From: Argentina anserina
Lineage: Eukaryota; Streptophyta; Magnoliopsida; Rosales; Rosaceae
Direction of reading: 5' to 3'
Assembly (NCBI RefSeq): GCF_933775445.1
Contig: NC_065876.1
Span: 20,584,001 to 20,648,000, forward strand
Length of the DNA stretch: 64,000 nt
Shown: in pieces, positions 14,581 to 26,054 of the stretch
Layout: every line of letters starts with the position of its first letter
Numbering within the stretch: the first letter of the stretch is position 1
Position numbers and translations under genes: made by a program
Notes under the pieces: model-generated
Seen by the model: only the letters and a program-made list of their open reading frames with translations
The model's database searches: none
Told to the model about the DNA's origin: nothing

Positions 14581-17215
14581 TAGATACATGGAAAATGTTT
14601 TGCACGTTGGACAAATGTTATGGTAGATCTAGTCCATTGGCTAAATCACCAACTCTTTCTATAATTTGGAAAGGTCCAATAAACCGCGGTGATAACTTGG
14701 CAATCTTTTTTTCCAAAACGGACAATGCCTCGCATTGGTGAGACTTTCAACAAGACACGATTTCTGACGTGAAACTCTACATTCCTTCTATGTCGATCGA
14801 CATGTCTTTTGTTGACTCTATGTAGCTTTCAAGCTCTCATTAATTGAAGCAATGACCTCCACAAAATACTTAAATATATCAGGTCCGGGAAGAACGGCTT
14901 CGCCTACTTCATCCCAACATATTGGGGTACGACATGGTCCCCTATAGAGAGCTTCAAAAAGTGTCATCCCTATGCTTGAGTGATAACTGTTGTTGTAAGC
15001 AAACTCGATCAAATATAGGTTATCCTCCCAGCTCCTTCCAAAATCCAAAATGCAAGACCTAAGCATATCCTCCATCACTTGATTGAATCTTTCAGTTTGT
15101 CCATCAATTTGAGGATGAAATGCAGTGCTCATGTCTAACTTCGTCTCCATTGCACTTTATAAGCTAACCCAAAATCTTGAGGTGAATCGAGCAGCACGAT
15201 CTGACACTATCGATACAGGAACTCCGTGCAGACGTAAACTTCTCTTAGGTATAGCTTACTTAAGAAATCGATGGAATTTGTTACCTTTATTGGTAAGAAA
15301 TGGGCAGATTTTATAAGGCGATCAACAATGACCCAAATTGTATTGTTGCCTCTTTGCGTCCTTGGCAATCCAGTAACGAAGTCCATCGTGATGTGCTCCC
15401 ACTTCCATTCTGGAATTTTGAGAGGTTGTAATAATCCTCCATTTCGCACATCCTCCGCTCTCACAAGTTGGCATGTAAGACACCTAGAGACATAATTATC
15501 AATGTCTCTCTTCATGTTATTCCACCAATAGTTCTTCTGTAGGTCTTTATACATCTTTATTCCTCCTGGGTGGATTGTGAATTTTGAACGATGTCTTCTT
15601 GCATTATATCCTCCTTTAATGATGCAACATTTGACACGCAAAGTCTCCCTCTAAAATGCATCCCTTCTTCTGTATGGGTGCTTCAGTCTTCGGGGTGCTT
15701 CTCTTTCATTCCCCGAACGTATTCCACAAGCCCTTCATCTTCTCGTTGTGCTTGAATGATTTCGCTTATTATTGAGGGTTGCACTACTAAGTTTCCAATA
15801 AACATCTCATTCATGTTCGTTGAATGAGTAAGATTGTACTCAATTAGAGTTCTTAACATGCTCCAATCTTCTCTTATAATTGTAGCTAGGTAACTTCGGG
15901 GATTTTGGCTTAAAGCGTCAGCCACTAGATTTGCTTTACCGGGATGGTATTGCAATGTGAAGTCATAGTCCTTGATAAGCTTCATCCATCTTCTTTGTCG
16001 CATGTTTAAATCCTTCTGGGAGAAAATATTTAAACTTTTGTGGTCAGAGAATAGATTAAACCGCTCCTCGTACAAATAATGCCTCCAAACTTTCAAAGCA
16101 AAAATTACAACTGCTAGCTCAAGATCATGGGTTGGATAGTTCTTCTCATGCACCTTCAATTGTCCAGATGCATAAGCTACCATCTTCCCATTTTGCATAA
16201 GAACGCACCCGAGTCCTTGATGTGATGCGTCGCTATATATGACAAAAGGAATCCCACTTTCTGGAATGGTGAGGAGTGGTGCTGTCGTCAGCCTTTCATT
16301 TAGCTTCTGAAATGTTTGTTCATAGTTGGCGTCCCAAATATACTTCACATTATTTCGAGTCAACCTTGTCAATGGAAGAGCAATTTTTGAAAAGCCTTCA
16401 ATGAACCTTCGGTAATACCAAGCAAGGCCAAGAAAACTTCGTACTTCGGTTGGAGTGGTAGGAGCTTTCCAGTCCAACACAGCTTTGATCTTTGCAGGGT
16501 CCATTGCTATTCCATTTTGAGAGACAACGTCGCCTAAGAATTTCACTTGGTGTTGCCAAAAATCGCACTAATCAAATTTTGCATATAACTTGTGTTCTCT
16601 CAACACTTGTAAGGTAGTCTCCAAGTGTTGCGTGTGGTCTGCTTCATTTTTGAAATAAATGAAAATATTATCGATGAAGACGATAATAAACTTATCCAAA
16701 AATAAACTAAAAACTCGATTCATCAAGTCCATGAATATGACTGGTGCATTGGTTAACCCAAAGGACATTAATAACCACTCATATTGTCCATACCACGTGT
16801 TGAATGTGGTTTTAAGGATATCATCCTTTTTGACAAGAAGTTGGTGATACCCAAAGCGTAAGTCGATTTGAGAATACTCGAGCTCCTCGTACTTGATCAG
16901 ATAAATTATCATTTCGCGGCAATGGGTACTTGTTCTTGATAGTCACCTTGTTTAATTGTCGGTAATCGATGCATAGACGGAGAGATCCATCTTTCTTCTT
17001 CACGAACAACACAGGAGCTCCCCAGCTAGAAGAACTACGTCGAATAAGTCCAAGATCGAGCAACTCATTGATTCGCTTTTGTAGCTCATCTAATTCCTTT
17101 GGTGCCATTCTATAGGTTGTCACAGACATTGGACTAGCTTCGGGTATTAGGTCAATGTTGAATTCAATTTCTTGGATTGGTGGTAAATGAGTGATTTCTT
17201 GGAAAACATCTTTTT
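14581..17215 (-). pseudogene. Ty3/gypsy pol remnant (RT, RNase H, integrase)
   Basis: Read on the minus strand in order: RT N-terminal part with YRMAP and [20 protein letters not shown] (about 17,215-16,830), the RT palm (to about 16,568), RNase H with [16 protein letters not shown] and DHKSL (16,546-15,870), the integrase zinc finger (HPGGIKMY, CLTCQ) and core (15,641-14,820), and a short C-terminal part ending near HVSML. The frame breaks several times: a shift near 16,850, a TAG in place of Lys near 16,568, a stop near 15,683, and a shift near 15,240. The RT catalytic pair FVDD reads FIDN (about 16,667-16,678). Gag and protease are missing. It resembles the Del/Tekay chromovirus group. Not functional. 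Confidence 0.95.
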
Positions 17216-17244
17216 CTGCAAAAAAACAAAATTTGCAGAAAAAA
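17212..17244. other. Perfect 12-bp inverted repeat at the gypsy truncation point
   Basis: Arms 17212-17223 (TTTTTCTGCAAA) and 17233-17244 (TTTGCAGAAAAA) are exact reverse complements around a 9-base A-rich loop. Gypsy RT similarity stops right here. Confidence 0.85.
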
Positions 17245-17352
17245 AATTTTCAGACATCTTTTGTCAAATTTTTCATGGTAGAAGGAATTTTTTTTTTTGA
17301 AATTACGGTTCTGGACTTAGGAATTTAGGGTTAGAACTACGTGTTGATAACA

Positions 17353-17547
17353 TGTTACAGAAGAATGTAATATGCATCAAATAGGGAGAAACATCATCTT
17401 TATTCATTGATAAGGGAGACCTTTATATAGACATTATATTGAGATCCCGTAGAATAAGAGATTATATATCATTCCTTATTTAGACTAAATTATACTAATT
17501 AAGACAAGATATACCGGAAGATTACGAAGAGTAATTTTCCTACAACA
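17353..17547 (-). repeat. 5' LTR of the 10,300-17,547 element
   Basis: 195 bp, direct repeat of 10300-10493. It is flanked inside by the degenerate primer-binding site and outside by the AATAG duplication. Several substitutions between the two LTRs show the insertion is not recent. Confidence 0.93.
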
Positions 17548-17581
17548 AATAGAGCTTTTTTATTTTAATTTAACTAATCAA

Positions 17582-17583
<2 letters not shown>

Positions 17584-17616
<33 letters not shown>
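17584..17616. repeat. (TA)n/(CA)n microsatellite
   Basis: A TA run followed by a CA run of about 12 repeats, directly abutting the foldback element. Confidence 0.9.
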
Positions 17617-18026
17617 AGGTTTTTCACATAAGGAGGTCCTTATCTTAACTTAATGTACGGATTTTCATTTTTGACCAACTTTACAATTAAGTTTTCACAT
17701 CTACGCCATCAAATATCTAGGTAATAATATATAGATCATCTCCAAAAAAATTCAGCCGATTCCATAACCGTTAAGGTACTCATAACTTCGATTTTCTACT
17801 CAAAATATGAACGGTTCAGGTTTGACAAATTCAATACGTCCATTGGTCTTGATTTGTTCGATACCTTAACGATCATGAAATCGACTGAAATGTTGTGGAG
17901 ATGATCTATACGTTATAACTTAAATATTGGACGGTAGAAATGGGAAAACTCGATCGAAAAGTGGGTTAAAAATGAAAATTCGTACCTTAAGCTAAGATAA
18001 AGAACTCCTTATGTAAAAAGCCTTGT
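17614..18026. mobile_element. Foldback MITE, 413 bp
   Basis: The left end (ACAAGGTTTTTCACATAAGG) and the reverse complement of the right end (ACAAGGCTTTTTACATAAGG) match, and the pairing continues inward for about 200 bp on each side: GATCATCTCCA, AACCGTTCA and CGTTAAGGTA appear in both arms. So the whole element folds into one long imperfect hairpin. It has no coding capacity. No clear target duplication was seen, because the left flank is the CA microsatellite. Confidence 0.85.
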
Positions 18027-18525
18027 ATATATACAATTCCCATTTGACGGCAGGATTACAATCGCTATTAAGCTAATTATGTTTGATTGCTCCAAGCCGT
18101 TTTAAGAAAACTGCATCAAAGATAAAATGTGGTTAAAAGCTTATTACTATCTCTTTTCATTAGAGAATTATGTAATCCAGATACCTGCGGTTGAACTTAA
18201 CTATTTAATGCATCTTTTTACCTGTCTATGGAGTAATCAGCTTGTATTAACCGAAGCCAACATATATAAATACATACTGATATACATGCTTAATTTACAT
18301 GATCACCACTAAAAATTACATTGAGCTATAGAATGACCCAAGAGGAGTAGATGACCACCAGGTTCTATCTGCAAAACATGATCAACTCCTTCATTAGTCA
18401 AGTAAGTAGCAGGTAGATTGAATTATGCGATAGAAAACTATTTGATCAAACAAATTAACAAGAAATTAAGCGCTTCTAGTTAGACTTTTTTTTTTTTAGA
18501 AACCTTTTCGATTAGATGAACTTTA
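18027..18525. other. Intergenic DNA, RING gene 3' side
   Basis: AT-rich spacer that should include the RING gene 3' UTR at its right end. No other gene seen. Confidence 0.4.
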
Positions 18526-19416
18526 CTAAATCAGAATACTACCATGACGCCTTGCTTGGTTATCAAGGTAACTTTGCCGCCGATGAACTAGTACACGAAA
18601 TGGCCACAAGGAAAGAAAATGATTCCACCAACAATATCGTGACGTCACCTCTTCTTCTTCCTCATCTGCGTAATAATTTTCATTACGATCTCCAAATTGA
18701 TTGACCCCATTGTTCAGCTCATATCGGCAAACCGGACAAGTATTGTGTAAGCTCAACCAAGGGACAATGCAATCAGAATGATATACATGCGTGCATGGCA
18801 TTTCTCTCACTTCTTCACCAACCACAAACCCTTCCTTGCAAACCGGACAATTGGGTTCCTTCATCAACCCCTCTTCCGTGACTTCCACCGTCGGCAATCC
18901 TTGTATTCCCCAACAGGGCGCCGGCGGCGGCCCCAGACGCTCATCCTGAACCTCGTTTGTTCCTTCCTGTAAAGTAGCGTTACTAGTATGATCCTCGTCG
19001 AGGGTGGCATTTTGTGGTACTGGAGCTACAAGTCTTGGCGGTCTGTCCAAATGGAGGGTGATCCAAGACCGTGGATGATCTACTGGCTCATTGTCGGTTT
19101 CTATTTGCCATCGAAGGCGTCGGTGGTGCCTCGGAGGGGGTTGATCAAAAACGAGAGCTAGGTTTTGAAGTAAGCGCGCAGCGGGGGAAGGTTCTAGGGC
19201 TTGAAGGTGGTTATTAACAGAGGCAGCAGGATTTAATACATCGAGCTCATGATTGAGCTCATTGGAGCAATAGTGACATTGAAGTCCGTACGGGTTGTAA
19301 GAGGCAATTCTTACAGTATGTTGGCAATGTCGGCACCAGAAGAAACGGAAGGTTCTCATTCTTCTTATTCCATTCACCATAACACGAGGACGAGGACGAA
19401 CTAGTGACGACGACAT
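18526..19416 (-). CDS. RING-H2 E3 ubiquitin ligase with N-terminal zinc ribbon
   Basis: Intronless, 296 residues from MSSSLVRPRP. I chose the ATG at 19414-19416 because the conserved zinc-ribbon region starts just after it; the frame is open a further 96 codons upstream, but that part is low-complexity leader. An N-terminal CX2C...CX2C pair (C28, C31, C47, C50) resembles the zinc ribbon of the plant RHC1A/RDUF-type ligases. The RING-H2 finger has C190, C193, C208, H210, H213, C216, C227 and C230, with the Trp after PW that contacts E2 enzymes. An acidic run of Asp/Glu follows. All zinc ligands are present, so ligase activity is likely; the substrate cannot be told from sequence. Confidence 0.9.
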   Translation of the reverse strand: MSSSLVRPRPRVMVNGIRRMRTFRFFWCRHCQHTVRIASYNPYGLQCHYCSNELNHELDVLNPAASVNNHLQALEPSPAARLLQNLALVFDQPPPRHHRRLRWQIETDNEPVDHPRSWITLHLDRPPRLVAPVPQNATLDEDHTSNATLQEGTNEVQDERLGPPPAPCWGIQGLPTVEVTEEGLMKEPNCPVCKEGFVVGEEVREMPCTHVYHSDCIVPWLSLHNTCPVCRYELNNGVNQFGDRNENYYADEEEEEVTSRYCWWNHFLSLWPFRVLVHRRQSYLDNQARRHGSILI

Positions 19417-20599
19417 TGATAAAACTGATGGTGCCAACAGATATTGGCTAGATTTCGTGATTTGATTCGTGTTCGACCTTTCTCTAGGAAAAAAAACAAG
19501 CAAGATCGACTGGAGGTTATACAGATTGAGAGAAAAGGAGGAAAACGGGGAAAGGGATGGCTTTGGGATATACAGTTGGAGATTCTTTTCCGTAAAACAG
19601 TAGTTTTGGTTTTCTTCTTTCTTCCTGATTTCCTCGTCTATTTTGTCTTCACAAAAAAGTAAAGGATGATTGAAGCTCGATACAAACTTGAAAGTAATTA
19701 ACATGATCTTTTGTATTAACTAAACAAGATTCTTCATTTGGTTGGAAATGCAGAGTACTTTGTTGTTCATACAAAGTGGTTTCAGAAAAAAAAAAGTACT
19801 ACAAGACTAGTCTTTCACTCTTTCGTGTGTTGTAGCATTGTTTAGTGTTTACGTATGTCGGTTTCAAGATGGCCTACAAAGCTCGCATTCGTAATGGGGT
19901 GATTGCGTTAAGTTCAACACTATCTAGCACGAATAGGCTTTTTGTCTACTCTATCTTCTCTATAGAGAAGGGTGTAACCGAGAGTCCGAGACCTATTGTC
20001 TGGATCCAGTCACTAAGCACGGCACTGAGACTGTTTAGAGTCTCGGGTGCAGTTAAAAGATGGCACCAAAGTCTGAGATCAAGGTCGATCCTCGCCAAAC
20101 TTGCCGTAGCTCAAACCTTAGTGGCAGCTCAGGTCTCAATTTCATCTTCGTGGGTATGGTGTCAAAGAAACAATTTAATTGAACCCATAATTACAGTACT
20201 CCAGCAACATTTGCTGGCTGTGCATTTCGCAACAGAGAACCATTCAAACGGACTTTTGAAGAACATGACACCTAGCAACTACAGATGGGGATAGTCCACA
20301 TCCACGCACTATCTTAAGTAATATGCATGCCATTAGTATGCGAATGTTATTGATCAAATGAAGGTCTACCTCATCTTCTTCATACAAAATAGAAGATGAA
20401 TCTTGTGGTACACGGTACACCTAAAAGTGCATACAAGAATCTTTTACTCTGCCATATCAACGGCAGCGTCTGCAGATCTGCCTACAAGATGGCATCCACA
20501 CACTATCTTTAAATAGTTGTTGTACATACAAAATAAGCAACTAACCTTGCAATTCCATCCTCCCGGTGGGAAGATTATAGCATGTGTCTCACTATGCTC
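19417..20599. other. RING leader and promoter, spacer, SHM3 3' UTR
   Basis: The left part (to about 19,720) is the RING gene leader; the right part (from about 20,350) is probably the SHM3 3' UTR. The plus-strand open frame 19,845-20,294 (149 codons) has no recognisable domain and I do not call it. Confidence 0.45.
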
Positions 20600-23500
20600 T
20601 CATACTCCAGGCATTGGAAATCGGGTGGTTAGAGCTTCAACTTTTGTCCGCAGATCTGAAACTCGATCAATCAGAGGGAATTCAGGGGTTACAACATACT
20701 TTAAAAACTCTTGGAGTTTTGGCGCAGGGGCTTTGTCTTTGGCATCAATAGCTATTTGCACACCCTCATGAATGTAGTCTGCAGTTGTTATGAAGTCTTT
20801 CTCAGTGAATCCTCGTGTTGTCATGGCAGGTGTTCCAATGCGAATCCCGCCAGGCATTAGAGCACTTTTATCACCTAATCAAGAGACGATACAAATTCAA
20901 ATGAAACCAGGATTTCACAAACAAGATAGGACCTCACAGATAGGTGAGTTGGCGTTGACCAAAACAAGGCAGTGGAAGGTTAAACTCTGACTCACCAGGT
21001 ACTGAATTCTTGTTTAGGGTAATTGAAGCCATGTCAAGAATTTTCTCCACGCGGGCACCATCAATGCCCTATCAAGGAGAACATTTTCATAAACAAAAAG
21101 GAAGACATATCAAGGTATAAGAAGCATTCTTTTTATGTAAAAAACGAATCAACGGGGACTATCGACAAAAGCACACAAGGAAAGACAAAAATAAGGGGAG
21201 TCATAAGCCTCTTAGCACAAGCATGTCATCTTGGCTTTTAGTTTTTTGCAGTAGATGTGAATAATAAGCTTTTTTGTTTGACTATATCAAGAAAATGTTT
21301 TCTATTTTCTGGTAACTTTCATTTGGTTAGGAGCCTTCTCTATTTTTTTCTCTTTACTTTTTTTATAATTCAAATAAAGAAACATACTAAAAACCAAAAA
21401 CTTCCATTCAAAACCTTGAAGTACTAAGTACTTTGAACAGCTGAGAACAAAACACCTTGCCTTACACTTCGCCTATGAATACACTGATGTACTTTTCATA
21501 CTATCTAAACAAGACACTAATTAATAAAGTTTGTCAAATGATGCCCACATTCAGCACATCTTCTCATATATTCAAAGACTGCAAAACTATAACTATTATA
21601 CTTACACAGGGCCGCAGATCCACAAGAACCAGGTGGTTATCGCTTCCACCAGAAACCAGTTTGTATCCAAGTTCCACCATTCGGCTTGCAAGAGCCCTAC
21701 AATTAGAGACGACCTACAAGAAGAGAAGCCACAATACCTTAGGAACACAACTTGTACAAACCTTACATCAAGACAACATAATTCCAGTACCTGATTCTGG
21801 TAAGCCTTAAATTCTGGGGACTGAGCATGCTTCAAGCAAACAGCAAGGCCTCCAATAGTGTGGTTATGAGGACCACCCTGCATCATGACTTCGAACCCTT
21901 TATTACCAAATTCAACATATAAATGTTGCTTGCAGAAAAAACAATAAATGAGTCTGACAAACCTGTAAACCTGGGAAAACCGCGTTGTTGATGGCAGTTT
22001 CTAAATCAACTCCAAGAACTGGATCCTTCTTGAAGAAAATCATTCCTCCTCTTGGACCCCTTAGAGACTGTAGATAAACATATGAAATTATCAGATCATC
22101 CCACCGAGTCTAGGGACAAGTGCCTATAAACAAGTCCACCCCATAAGCCTTTCCAACTAGGAAAATTTGGTGAATTAATACACGATTGAACTAGACCTTG
22201 TGAGTTGTTGTGGTCACAATATCACAGTAGTCAAAAGGATTGGCAAGCACACAAGCAGCAACAAGCCCACTTATGTGAGCCATATCCATCAAAAGAAAAG
22301 CACCAGCGGCATCCGCAATCTTCAAATGCAAATTATGTATAACTCATCAGTTGCCAAAGAATATCAGAGTACAATATGTAATGAATTTCATGTTAATTAT
22401 GCACTGTAATTGAAATCATTTGTATGGAGTAAAGATATCAATTCCTAACCTTCCTCATGCGAGGATAGTCAAAATCTCGGGGATAAGCACTGGCCCCAAC
22501 AATAATGAGTTTTGGTCGAAATAGGGTTGATGTTTTCTCAAGCATGTCATAATCAATCAAACCTGTATATTTTTTGGGTGGCAAAGACCAACATTACAGG
22601 AGATTAAGTATTTTCATCCTTGGTAAATATGAAAGACAAACATACTCTAACCAGAAATATAATGCAGAACCTGTTTCTTCGTCAAGTCGGTAGGGCATGG
22701 ACTCAAAATATATAGATGTTCCTGATACCCGTCTTTTGGGAGTCATGAACCCATGAGACAAATGTCCACCGTGTGGCAAGTCCAGGCCCTATGTCATATA
22801 CACAAACTGATATGTTCAGCATTGCAATACCAATAACTCATAGAAGGAAAAACAAAGCCAAGGACACCTTACCATGATACGATCATGAGGTTTCAGAACT
22901 GCAGTATAAACCTCAAAATTAGCTGGAGAACCGGATAATGGTTGAACATTGACACCCCACTTCTTTCCATCTAAGTGAAATGCATCCAGAGCCCTTTTTT
23001 GGCATAGAATTTCAAGCTCATCAATGTGCTCATTTCCACCATAGTACCTGAAATGTGTATATGCTTTGTACATCAACGATGATTATTAAAACTAACGTCT
23101 AAAGATATCAATTACATCCAAGTACTCAGATTAACAATAATAAGAATTAGTTAATATGTGTACCTTTTCCCAGGTAATCCTTCTGAATATTTGTTTGTGA
23201 GACACGAGCCAACTGTCTCCATTACTGCTCGCGAAGTGAAATTTTCTGAGGCAATAAGCTCAAGGCTTTTGAACTGTCGTTCTTTCTCCTTATCAACAAT
23301 AGCATGCACCTCAGGGTCAGCCTCACTTAAGCCATTATCTATGAAGCTACTTCCATTATCTGCATGGGAAAAAAAATTATAGAAAAAGTCATACAAGTCT
23401 TGCTAGCAGCAGTATCATACTCTTATTGCTTGTTATGCAGACACAGGTAATCCTTTATGCACAGCATCAAAATCATGCAAGGTAATGGGAGAGAAATATT

Positions 23501-23867
23501 CATCAATCCTATTATGACAGAATTACAAGTATATTCATACTAAACCCAAATTGAATTTTAATAGAAGACCATACAATAAAATAATATATTTTAATTCAAT
23601 CATTTTCACATAATTACCTCCAAATTTAGGCACCTGCACTGATGGGGGAGAGGATGGCCTCCCGGTAACCAAGCTTCCTTGGATATTTGAATAAGATCTA
23701 GCGGTATTTGCAAAATTAAGGTTCACTTTATGTGGAATGCGCCCCCTGGTTGGACAAGCTGCTCCTCTAAGCCATGCGGGCTGTTGAACAGCCCCCATAA
23801 CAGCAACTCCGCTGTAAGCCTGCATCTGAACAGCCCCCATAACAGCAACTCCGCTGTAAGCCTGCAT
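20600..23867 (-). CDS. SHM3: Plastid serine hydroxymethyltransferase
   Basis: Eleven coding exons: 23867-23618, 23359-23164, 23047-22873, 22788-22671, 22562-22450, 22319-22197, 22067-21963, 21877-21791, 21713-21606, 21068-20996, 20874-20600. All are GT-AG; the total of 1,623 nt gives 540 residues, typical for the plastid isoform. Residues 1 to about 80 are a Ser/Ala/Arg-rich transit peptide. The catalytic body starts near [30 protein letters not shown] and [15 protein letters not shown] are conserved. The PLP-binding lysine is K325 in TTTTHK at an exon end, followed by SLRGPRGG. The C-terminus is TRFPMPGV. The enzyme is PLP-dependent and interconverts serine plus tetrahydrofolate with glycine plus methylene-tetrahydrofolate. 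For the exon at 21713 the upstream TTGTAG acceptor is used; a second TTGTAG 15 bp inside would delete VVSNC. The gene looks intact. Confidence 0.96.
23784..23867 (-). repeat. 42-bp in-frame tandem duplication at the SHM3 start
   Basis: Two copies, 23826-23867 and 23784-23825, identical at the protein level. They encode [14 protein letters not shown] twice at the very N-terminus of the transit peptide. The second copy starts with an in-frame Met, so initiation at either ATG gives a plausible product. Confidence 0.95.
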
Positions 23868-24823
23868 CTTGGCTTTCAAATACGTCACAAGAAGGCTTCC
23901 TACAAGAATATTTGCACAGTTAGCATAAAGTAGAAAGGTGCCATATACACACACAACCAATGCGCCCTTTCAGCATCTTAGAATTTAATGAAGTTGTAAA
24001 TGGGAGCGTTTGGAAACAAGACCTGGATCAAACTTAAGTAATTGAAATCTCAAGATTTCAGATTCATATATTTTATACTGGATTTTAGACTTGATTCACG
24101 AGAGGAATACAATTTTAAGAATTCAAAATAATGAAGAAATTTTTTTAAGTAGATGTTAATTGGATATCAAAGCTTTTCAGTGTAAGGCATTTTACAACAA
24201 AACTACATTATTAATCAACTGTAACAAATGCTGCAACTCCATATTAGATTTCCTCGAAAGTAATTGTCATGCTCCAACTCCATAATTCAAAAAAGAAATA
24301 CAACGCATAGGTGTTTCATCCCATATTCCTCAAAAAACAATTTATATGTATGAGCAATGAAAGTATGCAATAAAACGTGCTTATTGATTGAATTAACCAG
24401 GTATGGAATCAAGACAGTAATCCAGACAAGGTCTGAAAGTGAAACACAATCACAAGGTCTGAAATCACAATAGTAACAGAACGAAGGGAACTCAGAAACA
24501 CAATTACAAGGTCTGAAAGTATTACCAACTCACAATGTCCCTATCATCAAAGAATGGCATAACCATATGTAGAAAAATCATTCTGTTGAAGGAAACTCGG
24601 AAACTATAGCAATGCTCTTTAGACTCTACACTAAACTTAAACCGGTAGTTCAGTACTATAACTACAGTCAACTTAGCAAGCTTTTGATGTTTTAGTCAAC
24701 TGAAGCCTAACAGAACAAATTCTAGTATGAAATGTTGCCATATAACTATCAAGTATCAACTATAACTTGCGTAGAAGCTTTAATGTATACAACTAGGACA
24801 TAATTCTACATTGACTACTGAGC

Positions 24824-26054
24824 TATGATGCCCCAGTACGGGTACGGGACATGGATACGGGTACGGCATGATATGGGGATACGTTTTTTCTAGTATGCAG
24901 CGTTTTGGATACATTTTGAAAAATAATAGTTAATATATACATATATATATAATAAATTCTAGAATTTGATCAAAACAAGCAACGTAACAAATACACTTAC
25001 AGAATCCTAAAAAGACATGTTTAGACAACTCAACAAGATTGGAAACTAACAGACAGACAGAATGTAAACCAGACACAATAGTGGAACTCCTTGGGTCATT
25101 GACATTCAATTCTTTAAGCAAAAATAAAAACAAAAACAAATGCAGGGAATCAAGAACAGAGGGGCAATCAAAAGACACTCACTCTTGGTAGTAATTGTCA
25201 ATCGTGGAAGTCCCAGATGCGCAGAAGCTGAGGATTAAGGAAACAAGCAGAACCCAACAAGAAGTCTTCATTGTAGAGACAAGAACAAGAGGAAGGTTTG
25301 TATGTCAATGTGATTGAGTTGGAGGTTTCTGATGAGAAAACATGAGAAAGAGACAAAAGGAATTGGGTTTTGCAGACAACATAGTAGTGAGGAATGGGAT
25401 CTGAATGGAAACAGGAGAGGGAGGAAATCCACATAACTAAATTTGTACAACAGTCATTACTGGATCAAAAATATCACCAAAAACAAATCCACATAATTAA
25501 ATTCAGATCATCAGTCCAAAACAATGAAAAGGGAGACAACCCAATATGATCAGTAAGTCCCTAATTGGGTGATTCTTGCTAGTTAACCAATTCATCAATG
25601 TCAAACTAACAAAACAAAGCAGAGCACACTAACTCAATCAAACTACTGAAGATATGAGTCGTGCCTTTTTCTGGTGACGGGAATAGAGAGAGACAGAGAC
25701 AGAGACACATAGAATATGGGGTTTTACTCGGAATCAAAGAGATAGTGAGGGAAGGTATAGATGATTGCAGACAATTTCGTCTGGGTTCACCTCCGGACCT
25801 CCATCATTCTCCTTCGAAGCAACGAAAGAGAATGCGGCTTATACATTTAGCCATTTAGGTTTTATCAACATTAAAACGACAAATGTACCTAAAACGTATC
25901 CAAATCGTATCCGAACCGTATCCGCTGGTTGACTTTGCACTACATAGTTAGGATATATTTTTTCATCCATATACGTGTATGTATCCATACAGTACGTATC
26001 CGACACAGATACGATACGAACATACCCAGTTTTTCCCGTATCCATGATAGATAG
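24824..26054. mobile_element. Mutator-like element carrying captured sequence (candidate Pack-MULE)
   Basis: A 1,231-bp insert flanked by identical 9-bp direct repeats CTACTGAGC (24815-24823 and 26055-26063), the duplication length of Mutator-like elements. Both ends are made of degenerate copies of CGGGTACGGATAC-like motifs in opposite orientation: CATGGATACGGG occurs near the left end, and its reverse complement CCCGTATCCATG near the right end. The interior has normal-looking gene sequence, including an exon with a signal peptide. No transposase. It lies in the presumed SHM3 5' UTR intron. Confidence 0.6.
25183..25271 (-). pseudogene. Captured first exon encoding a signal peptide
   Basis: The ATG at 25269-25271 opens 29 codons plus 2 bases: MKTSCWVLLVSLILSFCASG followed by TSTIDNYYQ, then a canonical GTGAGT donor. 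The n-region Lys, hydrophobic core and Cys-Ala-Ser-Gly cleavage-like end are a textbook secretion signal. No second exon follows before the element ends at 24,824, so this is a 5' gene fragment with part of its first intron. The parent gene is not recognised. Confidence 0.55.

Larger units (their letters stand above)
10300..17547 (-). mobile_element. LTR retrotransposon with AATAG target duplications and chimeric interior
   Basis: Bounded by direct LTRs (10300-10493 and 17353-17547), each with TG...CA ends in plus orientation. A perfect 5-bp duplication AATAG flanks it (10295-10299 and 17548-17552). The minus-strand polarity is set by a purine tract CAAGGAGAAG next to the left LTR (10494-10503) and a degenerate initiator-Met primer site TGTTATCAACACG next to the right LTR (17340-17352). 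The LTRs are short (194-195 bp) and resemble the LTR at 38220-38385 of a Ty1/copia element. No copia gag or pol is recognisable inside; instead the right half holds a truncated Ty3/gypsy pol with an LTR-like block. Either gypsy DNA nested inside and was cut down, or this is a large non-autonomous derivative. Confidence 0.9.

Noticed and set aside
10295..17552. Calling the element an intact autonomous gypsy
   Set aside because: The LTRs, PBS and purine tract belong to a short-LTR type, the gypsy pol lacks gag, protease and its own 5' LTR, and its RT reads FIDN at the catalytic pair.
19845..20294. 149-codon plus-strand open frame between RING and SHM3
   Set aside because: No recognisable domain, no intron or leader signals, and it lies in the spacer; it could be chance. 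Transcript evidence would change this.
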